Assembly: GCA_963789885.1 (NCBI GenBank)
Contig: CAWBNB010000064.1
Location: 1 to 64,000, forward strand
Length of the DNA: 64,000 bases
Direction: 5' to 3'
Origin: DATEDA01 sp963789885
GTDB taxonomy: Bacteria > Pseudomonadota > Gammaproteobacteria > Burkholderiales > SG8-39
The notes beneath the pieces were generated by a model that saw only the letters and a program-made list of their open reading frames with translations, made no database searches and was not told where the DNA came from. The position numbers and the translations under genes were made by a program. Within the stretch, counting starts at the first letter, position 1, and the number at the start of each line of letters is the position of its first letter. This document shows positions 28,390-36,473 of this stretch, one piece after another.

Positions 28390-29580
28390 ATGAAGAACCG
28401 CTTCGCGTCACTGGCACTGTTGACCGCTGCTGCCGTTCTCGCGGCCTGTGCCGCCGACGATCGCATGTCCTCGGGCAAGCCCGAATACATGATCGTCGGG
28501 ATCGACAACAAGATCGCCTGGGGCGACGACGGCAAGCTGCAGATCCGGCCCCCCGGGAAGGATTCGGTGACGATCGTCGACATCGGCTCCGACCCGTCGA
28601 ATCCGAAGGTCGTCGCCAACCTGCCGCTGATGAACTCGATCTTCGGTCCGCCGGTCAATTTGGCGATCGCCCCGAACGGCCAGATCGCGCTGGTCGCGAA
28701 TTCGATGGAGTGGGTTCCGGACGGCGGCAGCTGGAAGCCGTCGCCGGACAACAAGGTCTACGTCATCGACCTCACGACGCGGCCGCCGACGCACATCGGT
28801 ACCGTCGCCGTCGGCAAGCAGCCCTCCGGCATGTCGATCAATCGCGCCGGCACGCTCGCGCTCATCGCCAACCGCGCCGACAACTCGATCAGCGTGCTTG
28901 CGATCCAGGGCAAGCAGGTCACGCTGGTCGACACGGTCGTGATCGGCGAGCAGGTCGCGCACGTCGTGTTCACGCCCGACGGCAGGCACGCGCTCGCCGG
29001 CAAGTTCCCGGGGCACAAGGTCGCGCTGCTCGACGTGGACGGCCAGAAGGTCACCTATACCAAGCGCGACCTCGCGGTCGGGCTGTGGCCGTACAACCTC
29101 GATGTCGCGCCCGACGGAAAGCTCGCGCTCACCGCCGACAACGGCAACAACGGCGGCTCCGACGGGAACGTGGACACCGTGTCCGTCATCGACCTCGAGG
29201 CGCAGCCCTCGCGCGTCATCGACAAGGTGGTCGTCGGCGACGCCCCGGAGGGCTTCGCGATCAGCCCGACGGGCAAGCTCGCGGTCGCGGTGCTCCTCCG
29301 CGGCTCGAACAACGCGAAGACCGAGTGGTTCTACAACCGCAACGGAGCCGTCGCGGTGCTGAGGATCGACGGCAAGAAGGTCACGAAGGTCGGCGAGGTC
29401 GAGGTGCGCGGCCTGCCCGAAGGCGTGGTGTTCAGCCCGGACGGCCGCTGGATCTACGTCGGCAACTTCCTCGACGAGGACATCTCGGTGCTGCGGGTCG
29501 ATGGAGACACCGTGACCAACACCGGAACGCTGGTGAGGCTGCCGGGCAAGCCGGCGTCGATGCGGGGGAGAACGCACTAA
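28390..29580 (+). CDS. Beta-propeller (YVTN-type) lipoprotein
   Basis: A 396-aa lipoprotein with signal peptide and lipobox (LAAC at the cleavage site). Six to seven blade-like repeats follow, each with patterns such as VNLAIAPNGQIALVAN, AHVVFTPDGRHALAG and EGVVFSPDGRWIYVGN. This is the YVTN/lactonase-like beta-propeller class, often periplasmic. The start at 28390 follows GAGGAGAAG. Neither a catalytic site nor a ligand can be named. It is followed 36 bases later by an oxidoreductase gene. Confidence 0.85.
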   Translation: MKNRFASLALLTAAAVLAACAADDRMSSGKPEYMIVGIDNKIAWGDDGKLQIRPPGKDSVTIVDIGSDPSNPKVVANLPLMNSIFGPPVNLAIAPNGQIALVANSMEWVPDGGSWKPSPDNKVYVIDLTTRPPTHIGTVAVGKQPSGMSINRAGTLALIANRADNSISVLAIQGKQVTLVDTVVIGEQVAHVVFTPDGRHALAGKFPGHKVALLDVDGQKVTYTKRDLAVGLWPYNLDVAPDGKLALTADNGNNGGSDGNVDTVSVIDLEAQPSRVIDKVVVGDAPEGFAISPTGKLAVAVLLRGSNNAKTEWFYNRNGAVAVLRIDGKKVTKVGEVEVRGLPEGVVFSPDGRWIYVGNFLDEDISVLRVDGDTVTNTGTLVRLPGKPASMRGRTH

Positions 29581-29616
29581 GGCACCCGGGCAGGCGAGTG
29601 GCGAGATGAGACATCG

Positions 29617-30541
29617 ATGAAGGCGGCCTTCTTCATGCGGCATGGCGGCCCCGAGGTCCTGCAGTACGGCGACGTGCCCGACCCGGTGGCTGGTCCGGGT
29701 GAAGTGCTCGTGGACATTCATGCCGCGAGCGTGAACGCGGCCGACTGGAAAATGCGCGCCGGGAGCTATGCGCCGGTCGCGCGCTTTCCGTATGTGCCGG
29801 GCCGGGACTTCTCCGGCGTCGTCGCCGCGCTTGGCGAAGGGGTCGGCGACCTCAGGGTAGGCGATCCGGTTTTCGGGGTCTGCGAAGCGAGTCAGGAAGG
29901 CGCGTATGCGGAGAAGATCGCGATCAAGGCCGCGATCGTGGCGAGGAAGCCCGACGCGCTGTCGCACGCGGAATGCGCCGCGCTCGCGCTCACCGGTCTG
30001 ACTGCCCTGGTTTCGATCGAGGACACGCTGCAGCTCGCGCGGGGCGAGACGATCCTGATCCAGGGCGGCGCGGGCGGCGTCGCGGGTTTCGCGATCCAGC
30101 TCGCGAAGCACATCGGCGCGCGCGTCGTCACCACTGCGAGCGCCGCGAACCATGCCTACGTGCGCGGGCTCGGCGCCGACGAGGTCATCGACTACCGGTC
30201 GGAGGACTTCACGTCCAGGGTCGCGGGCTGCGATGCGGTCTTCGACACCGTGGGCGGTGAAGTGGCGCTGAAGTCGTTTGCCGTGTTGCGGCCCGGTGGT
30301 CGCGCCGCGTTCATCGCCTCGGGGGCGTCGGCACCGCCGTCGCCGCGGTCCGACGTCCGCGCGTACCGCCCGAAGGTCGGACGCGACCGACCGTCACCTG
30401 GAGCGGATCGTCGCGCTCGTGCTGTCGGGTGCGGTGCGTCCGCCCGAGATCACGCGCTATCCGTTGTCGGGGGCGGCTGCGGCGCACGCGGTCAGCGAGG
30501 GCCGCCACCTGCGAGGGAAGCTCGTGCTCGACGTTCGGTGA
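29617..30541 (+). CDS. NADP-dependent quinone oxidoreductase-like (one frameshift)
   Basis: A medium-chain dehydrogenase/reductase of the zinc-free quinone oxidoreductase type, about 307 aa when restored. The N-terminus MKAAFFMRHGGPEVLQY and the NADP-binding motif IQGGAGGVAGFAIQLAK are typical. Near 30389 an extra base breaks the frame. The restored end reads HLERIVALVLSGAVRPPEI and SEGRHLRGKLVLDVR, stopping at 30541. It is convergent with the rhodanese-ChrB gene. Confidence 0.82.
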
Positions 30542-30605
30542 ACGCGAGTGGAGCTTTCGCGCAAGCCCATCGCGAGTTGCTCCCGCTGACTTTTCCTGGA
30601 GTCCG

Positions 30606-31442
30606 CTACCGGTAGGCTTGCGGATTCCAGGTGTGGACCTCCTGCTTCCCCTCCTTGCACCAGGTGTAGAGGGCGTCGTACATCACCATGCCGTGCAGCA
30701 GCATCGCATGGTCGTCCTGGAAGTTGCGCGAGAGCCCGAGCGACATCGCGGCGAGCCCCGGCGCCTGGGGCGCGAGGTCGAGACGGCCGGTATCGGCGCC
30801 CCGCACGATCGTGGCGAGCTCGTGCAAGGCCGGGTCGGTCAGCCGATAGTGCTTCAGGAACATATCGAAACTGCATTGGTCGCCGTCGTGCGTGAAGTGC
30901 ACGTCGGGGACGTCGTAGGGCACGGCGCCGCTTTCCTCGGCCGCCTTCAGGACGTCCTTGGACGGTACGTAGAGAAACTCGGCCTCCGGATCGACGAACC
31001 TCGATATCAGCCAGGGGCAGGCGATGCGGTCGATCTTGGGCCGCTCCCGGGTCACCCACTTGGTGGACGCGTTCGCCGGCTTGGAGTCGAGCGCTTCGCG
31101 GATACCCTTCCACCCCTCAAGGCCGTCCTCGAGATAGCGAGCGTCGATCCCGGTCGCAGCGAGGAGCGCGGCCGCCCCCTGGCTCACTTCGTGACCATGG
31201 ACGCAATACACGACCACGCTGCTTGCGGCAGGCAGCGATTTCGCCCACGCCTCCACCTGCTCCGGGTCGCGTCTCAACGCGCCACGGATCATTTCCCGCG
31301 AGGAGGTGAACGCCGGCCGCCGGCGAACGTCGATGATGACAGGCGGAGTGCGGCCGGCGATGTCGGCGCGTAGCTGCGATGGAGCGATCGAACTTGCGGT
31401 CATGGGTTCAGTTCCCGTATCGGTTTCGGCATGAGCGTTCAT
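30606..31442 (-). CDS. Rhodanese-ChrB domain fusion protein
   Basis: A 278-aa two-domain protein. Residues about 18-118 form a rhodanese domain with the catalytic Cys C80 in the loop CVHGHEVS. Residues about 127-265 form the ChrB C-terminal domain, with TKWVTRERPKIDRIACPWL and a HFTHDGDQCSFD segment. It lacks the DNA-binding-like N-terminal part of full ChrB, so it is unlikely to be a regulator itself. It follows the SOD-rhodanese gene by 100 bases on the same strand. The start could also be at 31403. Probable role: sulfur transfer or protection linked to chromate or oxidative stress, by inference. Confidence 0.85.
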   Translation of the reverse strand: MNAHAETDTGTEPMTASSIAPSQLRADIAGRTPPVIIDVRRRPAFTSSREMIRGALRRDPEQVEAWAKSLPAASSVVVYCVHGHEVSQGAAALLAATGIDARYLEDGLEGWKGIREALDSKPANASTKWVTRERPKIDRIACPWLISRFVDPEAEFLYVPSKDVLKAAEESGAVPYDVPDVHFTHDGDQCSFDMFLKHYRLTDPALHELATIVRGADTGRLDLAPQAPGLAAMSLGLSRNFQDDHAMLLHGMVMYDALYTWCKEGKQEVHTWNPQAYR

Positions 31443-31542
31443 GGCAAGGTACTCAGCAGGACGGCGAGGAACCGCGCGAGAAATGGACGCGGATGCACGA
31501 TGAGAGCTCCGCGCCGCGGCATGAAATGGCCGGGCTCGCCGC

Positions 31543-32496
31543 TCATGGATTGATCCTGATCGGGTGGCCGATCGCCTTCCACCCCGAGTGACCGCTGTTC
31601 ATGTACCTCGCGTCGAAACCGGCCTCGCGCAGCTTGATGGCGGTCTTGCAGCCGACGTGGAAGCCGTAGGCGCAGTAAACGACTACGGGCTCGGACTTCG
31701 ACAGCTCGCCGATCCATTCCTGAAGCTGCTCGGGGTCGCGCCAACCGATGCCTTCCGCGATGTCCTGCTGGCGGGAGACGAAGTGCCTGGGCCGCACGTC
31801 GATCACCTGGATCGGCTTCCCCGCGGCCAGCATGGCCTTCACTTCCTCCACGCCGATGCCCTGGATGTCGCCGAATTCCGGTTGCTCGAGCGGCCTGGGA
31901 GCCTGGACCTTCCGCGCATCCTCAGCACGAACTTCGAGCGCCGGCCAGTCGAGATTGCGCATGAACGTGTCGACGTATGCCTTCGCGTTGGCGCCGAAGT
32001 CGATGTGGTAAGCGTGCTCGTACATGTCGAGCGCGAGGATCGGGACGCCGCTCGAGACGGCCTGGGAGTGCTCGGAGGCGTACTGGTTGATGAGCCGGCC
32101 ATCGCGCGGCACGTAGGTCAGGACCACCCAACCCGAACCGCCGCCGAGCGCGTAGCCCATCGCCCTGAACTCGGCCCGCCAGCGATCGAGCGAGCCGAAG
32201 TCGCGGGCGAGGACGTCGGACATCTCCTTCGTCGGTTGTCCGTCGCCTCCCATGCTGGCGAAGTAGAGCTCGTGCAGCAGCGTCGAGTTGAGCGCGACGA
32301 GCTCGTCGCGCTTCAGTCCGTTCAGGACATGGCCCGGCGTCGTCGCGAAATCCAGGGATTCGAGCTGCTCGGTGATGGCGTTCAGGCGCCTGAGCGCCCC
32401 GCCGTAGTTGTTCTCGTAATGGCTCTCGATCAGCTTGAGCGAGAGCCCGTTCAGCGTCCAGGGACGGCAATGAATCTGTTTCAACCGATAGCGCAT
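31543..32496 (-). CDS. Fe/Mn superoxide dismutase-rhodanese fusion (ChrC-like)
   Basis: A 317-aa fusion. Residues 1-190 are an iron/manganese superoxide dismutase with all four metal ligands: H26 (ESHYENNYGG), H75 (LLHEL), D157 and H161 (DMYEHAYH). Residues about 208-317 are a complete rhodanese domain with catalytic C275 in CAYGFHVGC. The SOD part resembles ChrC, the SOD of chr operons. There is no signal peptide, so it acts in the cytosol. It is divergent from the ChrB regulator and upstream of the rhodanese-ChrB gene. The continuous frame shows the fusion is not an assembly join artefact from a frameshift. Confidence 0.9.
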   Translation of the reverse strand: MRYRLKQIHCRPWTLNGLSLKLIESHYENNYGGALRRLNAITEQLESLDFATTPGHVLNGLKRDELVALNSTLLHELYFASMGGDGQPTKEMSDVLARDFGSLDRWRAEFRAMGYALGGGSGWVVLTYVPRDGRLINQYASEHSQAVSSGVPILALDMYEHAYHIDFGANAKAYVDTFMRNLDWPALEVRAEDARKVQAPRPLEQPEFGDIQGIGVEEVKAMLAAGKPIQVIDVRPRHFVSRQQDIAEGIGWRDPEQLQEWIGELSKSEPVVVYCAYGFHVGCKTAIKLREAGFDARYMNSGHSGWKAIGHPIRINP

Positions 32497-32695
32497 AGCG
32501 ATCTCCGTCTTGAGTCCCGGTGGTCCCCGAGGTCCGGAAGGTCGGCTCGCTCCCTTCCCTGGCGGGAACCGGAGCAGCGCTTGAGACGAGGCGTCTTGAC
32601 TACCGGGTGTCTGCGAAGACCCGGCAAGGGGTGACCCTACGGGGACGAACATTACGAAGGCGGCCGGGCGCCGTCAATACTTCCGCGTACATTGC

Positions 32696-32711
32696 ATCAC
32701 ATCTTTGTGAT
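32696..32711. promoter_or_regulatory. Palindrome in the divergent chr control region
   Basis: A perfect inverted repeat, ATCACA-4-TGTGAT, in an unusually AT-rich stretch between the SOD-rhodanese and chrB start codons. It is directly followed by CATACAAC at 32713-32720, an octamer repeated before the PhoX-like gene at 33869. A TTGCAT at 32692 and TACAAC at 32715 are spaced like weak -35 and -10 boxes. Probable operator; the binding protein is not known but ChrB is a candidate. Confidence 0.5.
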
Positions 32712-32723
32712 ACATACAACTCA

Positions 32724-33677
32724 ATGAATGAATTCGCCGCCCTCGTCTTGAGCCTGCCTACGCGCAACTCCACCTTGCGCATGCGTCTATGGCGCGCGCT
32801 GAAGGACAACGGGTGCGGCGTGCTTCGGGACGGCGTCTACCTCCTGCCGGTCGATGCGCCAGGCCGGGAGGCGCTGACGAAGATCGAGTCCGAGATCCGC
32901 TCACACGGCGGATTCGCCATGACGCTCGAGCTGAAGGTGACGACGGATGCCCAGGGAACGGAGATCCGGAAGCTGTTCGACCGGAGCGCGGATTACGGCG
33001 CGCTCGTGCGAAGGATCGATGCATCGAGGGCCTCGCTGGCTCGCCTCGGATCGCGGCGCGCGCAAACGGCGCTGCGCCGGCTGGAGCGAGCCATGGCGAA
33101 GCTCACCGCAGTGGACTTCTATCCGGGGGAGGCGAAGACGCAGGCGGCAACCGCTATCTCGACCCTGAAGGCCCAGTACCAGTCCATGTACGCCGGCGGT
33201 GAGCCGCGCTTCTCGCGGCGGAGCCTGAAGCGGATGGACCCCGTCCGCTATCAGAAGCGCGTCTGGGCTACGCGGAAGACGCCGTGGGTCGACCGCCTGG
33301 CGAGTGCGTGGCTGATCAAGCGGTTCATCGACCGGGACGCGCGCTTCGCATGGATCGCGCGGCCGAGCGAGTGCCCGAAGAAAGCCGTCGGGTTCGACTT
33401 CGACGGCGCGGAATTCACGCACGTCGGAAGCCGCGTCACCTTCGAAGTGCTTCTGTCGAGCTTCGGCCTGGACGGCGATCCGCCGCTCGCCGCCATCGGC
33501 GCCGCGGTGCACTTTCTCGATGTAGGAGGCATTCCGGTGCCGGACGCCAAGGGCCTCGAGACCATGCTCAAAGGCGCCAGGGAACGGGCGCGAAGCGACG
33601 ATGCGCTCCTCGCCGAAGCGATTCGCGTCTTCGACCTGCTTCATTCCGCTTACCGAACGGGCAGCCAGGCCGCCTGA
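32724..33677 (+). CDS. chrB: ChrB family chromate-responsive regulator
   Basis: A 317-aa full-length ChrB. The N-terminal domain (residues about 1-100) is a winged-helix-like region with LVLSLPTRNSTLRMRLWRAL and GVLRDGVYLLP. The C-terminal ChrB domain (about 178-310) contains WATRKTPWVDRLASAWLI and FTHVGSRVTFEVL. In known chr operons ChrB represses or senses chromate. It is divergent from the SOD-rhodanese gene across a 227-base gap with a palindrome. No chrA efflux gene is found in the window. A clear terminator follows. Confidence 0.9.
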   Translation: MNEFAALVLSLPTRNSTLRMRLWRALKDNGCGVLRDGVYLLPVDAPGREALTKIESEIRSHGGFAMTLELKVTTDAQGTEIRKLFDRSADYGALVRRIDASRASLARLGSRRAQTALRRLERAMAKLTAVDFYPGEAKTQAATAISTLKAQYQSMYAGGEPRFSRRSLKRMDPVRYQKRVWATRKTPWVDRLASAWLIKRFIDRDARFAWIARPSECPKKAVGFDFDGAEFTHVGSRVTFEVLLSSFGLDGDPPLAAIGAAVHFLDVGGIPVPDAKGLETMLKGARERARSDDALLAEAIRVFDLLHSAYRTGSQAA

Positions 33678-33750
33678 CTGCCACTCGAGCTCGCTCAGCC
33701 GCGCTCCTTGGCGTAGACGAGCTCGAGGATCTCGCCGCCCGCCCTTACCT

Positions 33751-33784
33751 GAGAGCCTGCGACCGAGCAGGCTCTCTTCTTTTC
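33751..33784 (+). terminator. Rho-independent terminator after chrB
   Basis: A perfect 10-bp stem, GAGAGCCTGC and GCAGGCTCTC, with a 6-base loop, followed by TTCTTTTC. This is the best intrinsic terminator in the window. It separates chrB from the PhoX-like gene. Confidence 0.85.
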
Positions 33785-33868
33785 GGGCCGCGGCCCGCCG
33801 ACCGGCGTCGCCGAGTGTGACACCCCGATGACCGACGCATTGCGCCCGCGTGCCTGCGCACTCGCGGC

Positions 33869-33885
33869 CATACAACATTTGTAAT
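33869..33885 (+). promoter_or_regulatory. Palindrome and octamer before the PhoX-like gene
   Basis: The palindrome TACAA-CAT-TTGTA sits in an AT-rich patch about 60 bases before the start codon. The overlapping octamer CATACAAC (33869-33876) is the same as at 32713-32720 before chrB. TGTAAT at 33880-33885 is a five-of-six match to a -10 box. Candidate shared operator/promoter. Confidence 0.45.
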
Positions 33886-33942
33886 GCGCGCGCTCTAGCC
33901 TGCTGCGGCATCCCACAACCACGCTCAGAGAAAGGATCCGCA

Positions 33943-35538
33943 ATGAATTCGAGTGAACCCGGCGCTCGCCGCTCATTCCTCAAGGGCGCCCTCGCGACGC
34001 CGCTCGTGGTCGCCGGCACGGCCGTGCTCGCGCCGCCGAAGGCCCATGCGGCCGCGACCGCCGTAGGTCCCAGCACGACGACCGAGCCTTACCTGAGGCC
34101 GAGCATCGCCGGCGTCAAGCTCGTATCCGTCCTGACGGCCGGCGACTCGGTCGGCGGTTATCGGATGGTGGGGATCCCCGACGGGCTCGGCGCCTTCCGC
34201 AGCGGGCATGGCGAATTCACCCTGCTCATGAACCACGAGATTCCGGGTACGGCGGGCATCGCGCGCGCTCATGGCAGCAAGGGAGCGTTCGTGTCTCGCT
34301 GGACGATCAACCCGGAGACGCTCAAGGTCGTCAAGGGCCAGGACCACGTCCCGTCACCGAACCACGTCTTCACGTGGGACGCCACGACCAAGAGTTACGT
34401 CAAAGGCACGACCGTGTGGGAACGGCACTGCTCCGCCGATCTCGCCGCACCAAGCGCTTACTACGCGCATGGTCGCGGCACGCAGGAGCGCATCTTCCTC
34501 AACGGCGAGGAAGTCAACGAAGGCCGGGCCTGGGCGCGAATCGCCACCGGCGTCAACACCGGCGAAGCCTGGCAGCTGCCGCGCCTGGGCAAGCTCGCCT
34601 TCGAGAACTGCGTCGCCTGTCCGTACCCGCAGGAGAAAACGATCGTCGCCGCCACCGACGACGGCAACCTCGACACCTCGCCGACGCCGGCCTCTGGTCG
34701 GCCGAGTGAGGTCTACTTCTACATCGGCAACAAGCAGAACCAGGGCCATCCGATCGAGCGGGCGGGTCTCACCAACGGCTCGCTCTACGGGTTGAAGATC
34801 TCGGTCGACGGCGTGACGGTCAAGGAGGAGAGCAACCAGTACGGGCTCGGGAACGCCACCAGCGGCTACGTCGGCAAGGGGCGCTTCGAGCTCCACAACC
34901 TGGGCGACGTCTCGGGCCTTACCGGCGGCGATCTCGAAGCGGCATCGATCGCCGCCGACGTCGCGCGCCTGCAGCGGTGCGAGGACGGCGCCTGGGATCC
35001 CCGCGAAAAGCGCCAGAACGATTTCTACTTCGTCACCACCGCGAGCGCGACCAGCAACTGCCGCCTCTGGCGGCTGCGGTTCGACGACATCGAATACCCC
35101 GAGAACGGCGGCACGATCGAGATCCTGCTGCGCGGCGACGAAGGCCACCGCATGCTCGACAACGTTACGATCGACCGCCTCGGCCGGATCCTCATGGACG
35201 AGGACCCTGGCGGCAACGACCGAATCGCGAAGATCTGGCTGTACGCGATCGACACCCGCGAGTTCATCCAGGTCGCGGCCCACAACCCGAGGTTCTTCGA
35301 CCCCGACTCGAAGAAGCCGGAGTTCATCACCAACGACGAGGAGTCCTCGGGGATCATCGACGCCGCCCACATTCTCGGAGAGGGCTGGTTCCTCCTGGAT
35401 GTCCAGTCGCACAAGGCGAGCAGCGATCCGGAGCTGTTCGAGGGCGGGCAGCTGCTGGCGCTGTGGATCGATCCCGACGTCGGCTTCAACGGCTCCGGGC
35501 GGAACCGCCACGACGACAACCACGAGCGGCGGCGGTAA
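33943..35538 (+). CDS. PhoX/DUF839-like protein, Tat-exported
   Basis: A 531-aa exported protein. The Tat signal has RRSFLKGA at residues 9-16 and ends near KAHAAA, so it is folded before export. The mature part is a PhoX/DUF839-type beta-propeller, with FRSGHGEFTLLMNHEIPG, NGEEVNEGRAW and NLDTSPTPASGRPSEVYFY. PhoX proteins are calcium/iron phosphatases, but some relatives bind calcium without known activity. The start at 33943 follows AGAAAGGATC. It shares a motif with chrB upstream and ends in a strong hairpin, forming its own transcription unit. Confidence 0.85.
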   Translation: MNSSEPGARRSFLKGALATPLVVAGTAVLAPPKAHAAATAVGPSTTTEPYLRPSIAGVKLVSVLTAGDSVGGYRMVGIPDGLGAFRSGHGEFTLLMNHEIPGTAGIARAHGSKGAFVSRWTINPETLKVVKGQDHVPSPNHVFTWDATTKSYVKGTTVWERHCSADLAAPSAYYAHGRGTQERIFLNGEEVNEGRAWARIATGVNTGEAWQLPRLGKLAFENCVACPYPQEKTIVAATDDGNLDTSPTPASGRPSEVYFYIGNKQNQGHPIERAGLTNGSLYGLKISVDGVTVKEESNQYGLGNATSGYVGKGRFELHNLGDVSGLTGGDLEAASIAADVARLQRCEDGAWDPREKRQNDFYFVTTASATSNCRLWRLRFDDIEYPENGGTIEILLRGDEGHRMLDNVTIDRLGRILMDEDPGGNDRIAKIWLYAIDTREFIQVAAHNPRFFDPDSKKPEFITNDEESSGIIDAAHILGEGWFLLDVQSHKASSDPELFEGGQLLALWIDPDVGFNGSGRNRHDDNHERRR

Positions 35539-35552
35539 GGGCGGGCCGGGAA

Positions 35553-35580
35553 CACCGGGCCGGCAACGGCCGGCCCGGTG
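35553..35580 (+). terminator. Hairpin terminator after PhoX-like gene
   Basis: A perfect 12-bp inverted repeat, CACCGGGCCGGC and GCCGGCCCGGTG, with a 4-base loop, starting 15 bases after the stop. No T-tract follows, as is common in GC-rich genomes. Confidence 0.65.
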
Positions 35581-35670
35581 CGCCACGCCGGGGCGATTTC
35601 ACCATTCGTCAGCCATCCGCAAGTCCCTTGCGCGTAGGTTCGCGCCTCGACCTTCTGCGAGGAGAACCGC

Positions 35671-36202
35671 ATGTCCCGCCGCTTCCTGACGCCCTTTCTG
35701 CTCTCATTGGTGGCCGGCTGCGCCACTTCGCAGACCCCTACCTCCGTCGACGTGCCCGCCAAGCTCAGGCCCGGCGCGAACGAGTCGCTCGCGCTGATCG
35801 TGCCCGCGAAAGGGGTGCAGATCTACGAGTGCCGCGCGAAGAAGGGATCAGGCCGACCAGTACGAATGGACGTTCGTCGCGCCCGAGGCCGATCTCTTCG
35901 ATGCGCGCGGGGCGAAGATCGGCAAGCACTATGCCGGCCCGCACTGGGAGTCGACCGACGGCAGCAAGATCCTGGGGGCGGTGAAGGAGCGGGCCGATGC
36001 GCCGCGATCCGACGCGATCCCCTGGCTGCTGCTCACCTCGAAGTCCGACGGCCCCGCGGGCTCGTTCAGCAAGGTCACCAGCGTTCAACGCGTCAATACC
36101 GTGGGCGGCATTGCGCCCGCTGCGGGTTGCTCTCAAAGCAATGCCGGGACGGTCGGGCGCATCAGCTACACGGCGGACTACTACTTCTTCACCGCGAAGT
36201 GA
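35671..36202 (+). CDS. DUF3455 lipoprotein (one frameshift)
   Basis: A protein of about 176 aa with a lipoprotein signal (LVAGC). The DUF3455 core has GVQIYEC, then DQYEWTFVAPEADLFDARG, KIGKHYAGPHWES and the C-terminal YTADYYFFTAK. One base is extra near 35850, joining the N-terminal and core parts when removed. The function of DUF3455 is unknown. Envelope location is inferred from the lipobox. Confidence 0.78.
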
Positions 36203-36473
36203 GTCGGGCGGGCGGGGCACGCCCGCCTGCAAGCGCCCGCTCGCCGCGATGCCGCGCGGTGCCGGTGATCTATACTTCCTTCCCCCCGTGCGCCGCATGA
36301 ACCGGATGTCGTGCGCATCGCATCGCGCCCTCGTCCCGTAACACCTGGCTCGCACCCGCGGCGCGCGGGTTTGTGACGGCCGGAAGCGCGCGCACCTCGC
36401 GGGTCCCTGGATTCCCCGCGCCGCCGCGCACCCCGACCGCGACCTCAACCCTCTCAGGAAGGGAGACAACACC

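Noticed and set aside
30542..30605. Search for a terminator between the convergent oxidoreductase and rhodanese-ChrB genes.
   Set aside because: No stem longer than a few bases could be found.
31439..31744. Small leftward frame within the SOD-rhodanese 3' region.
   Set aside because: Overlaps the real rhodanese domain in another frame with no motif.
33695..33750. Leftward frame ending GGEILELVYAKERG and stop, which looks like a real protein C-terminus beside chrB.
   Set aside because: Upstream of this the frame crosses a terminator and the PhoX promoter with no family-like sequence; too short to call, possibly a remnant.
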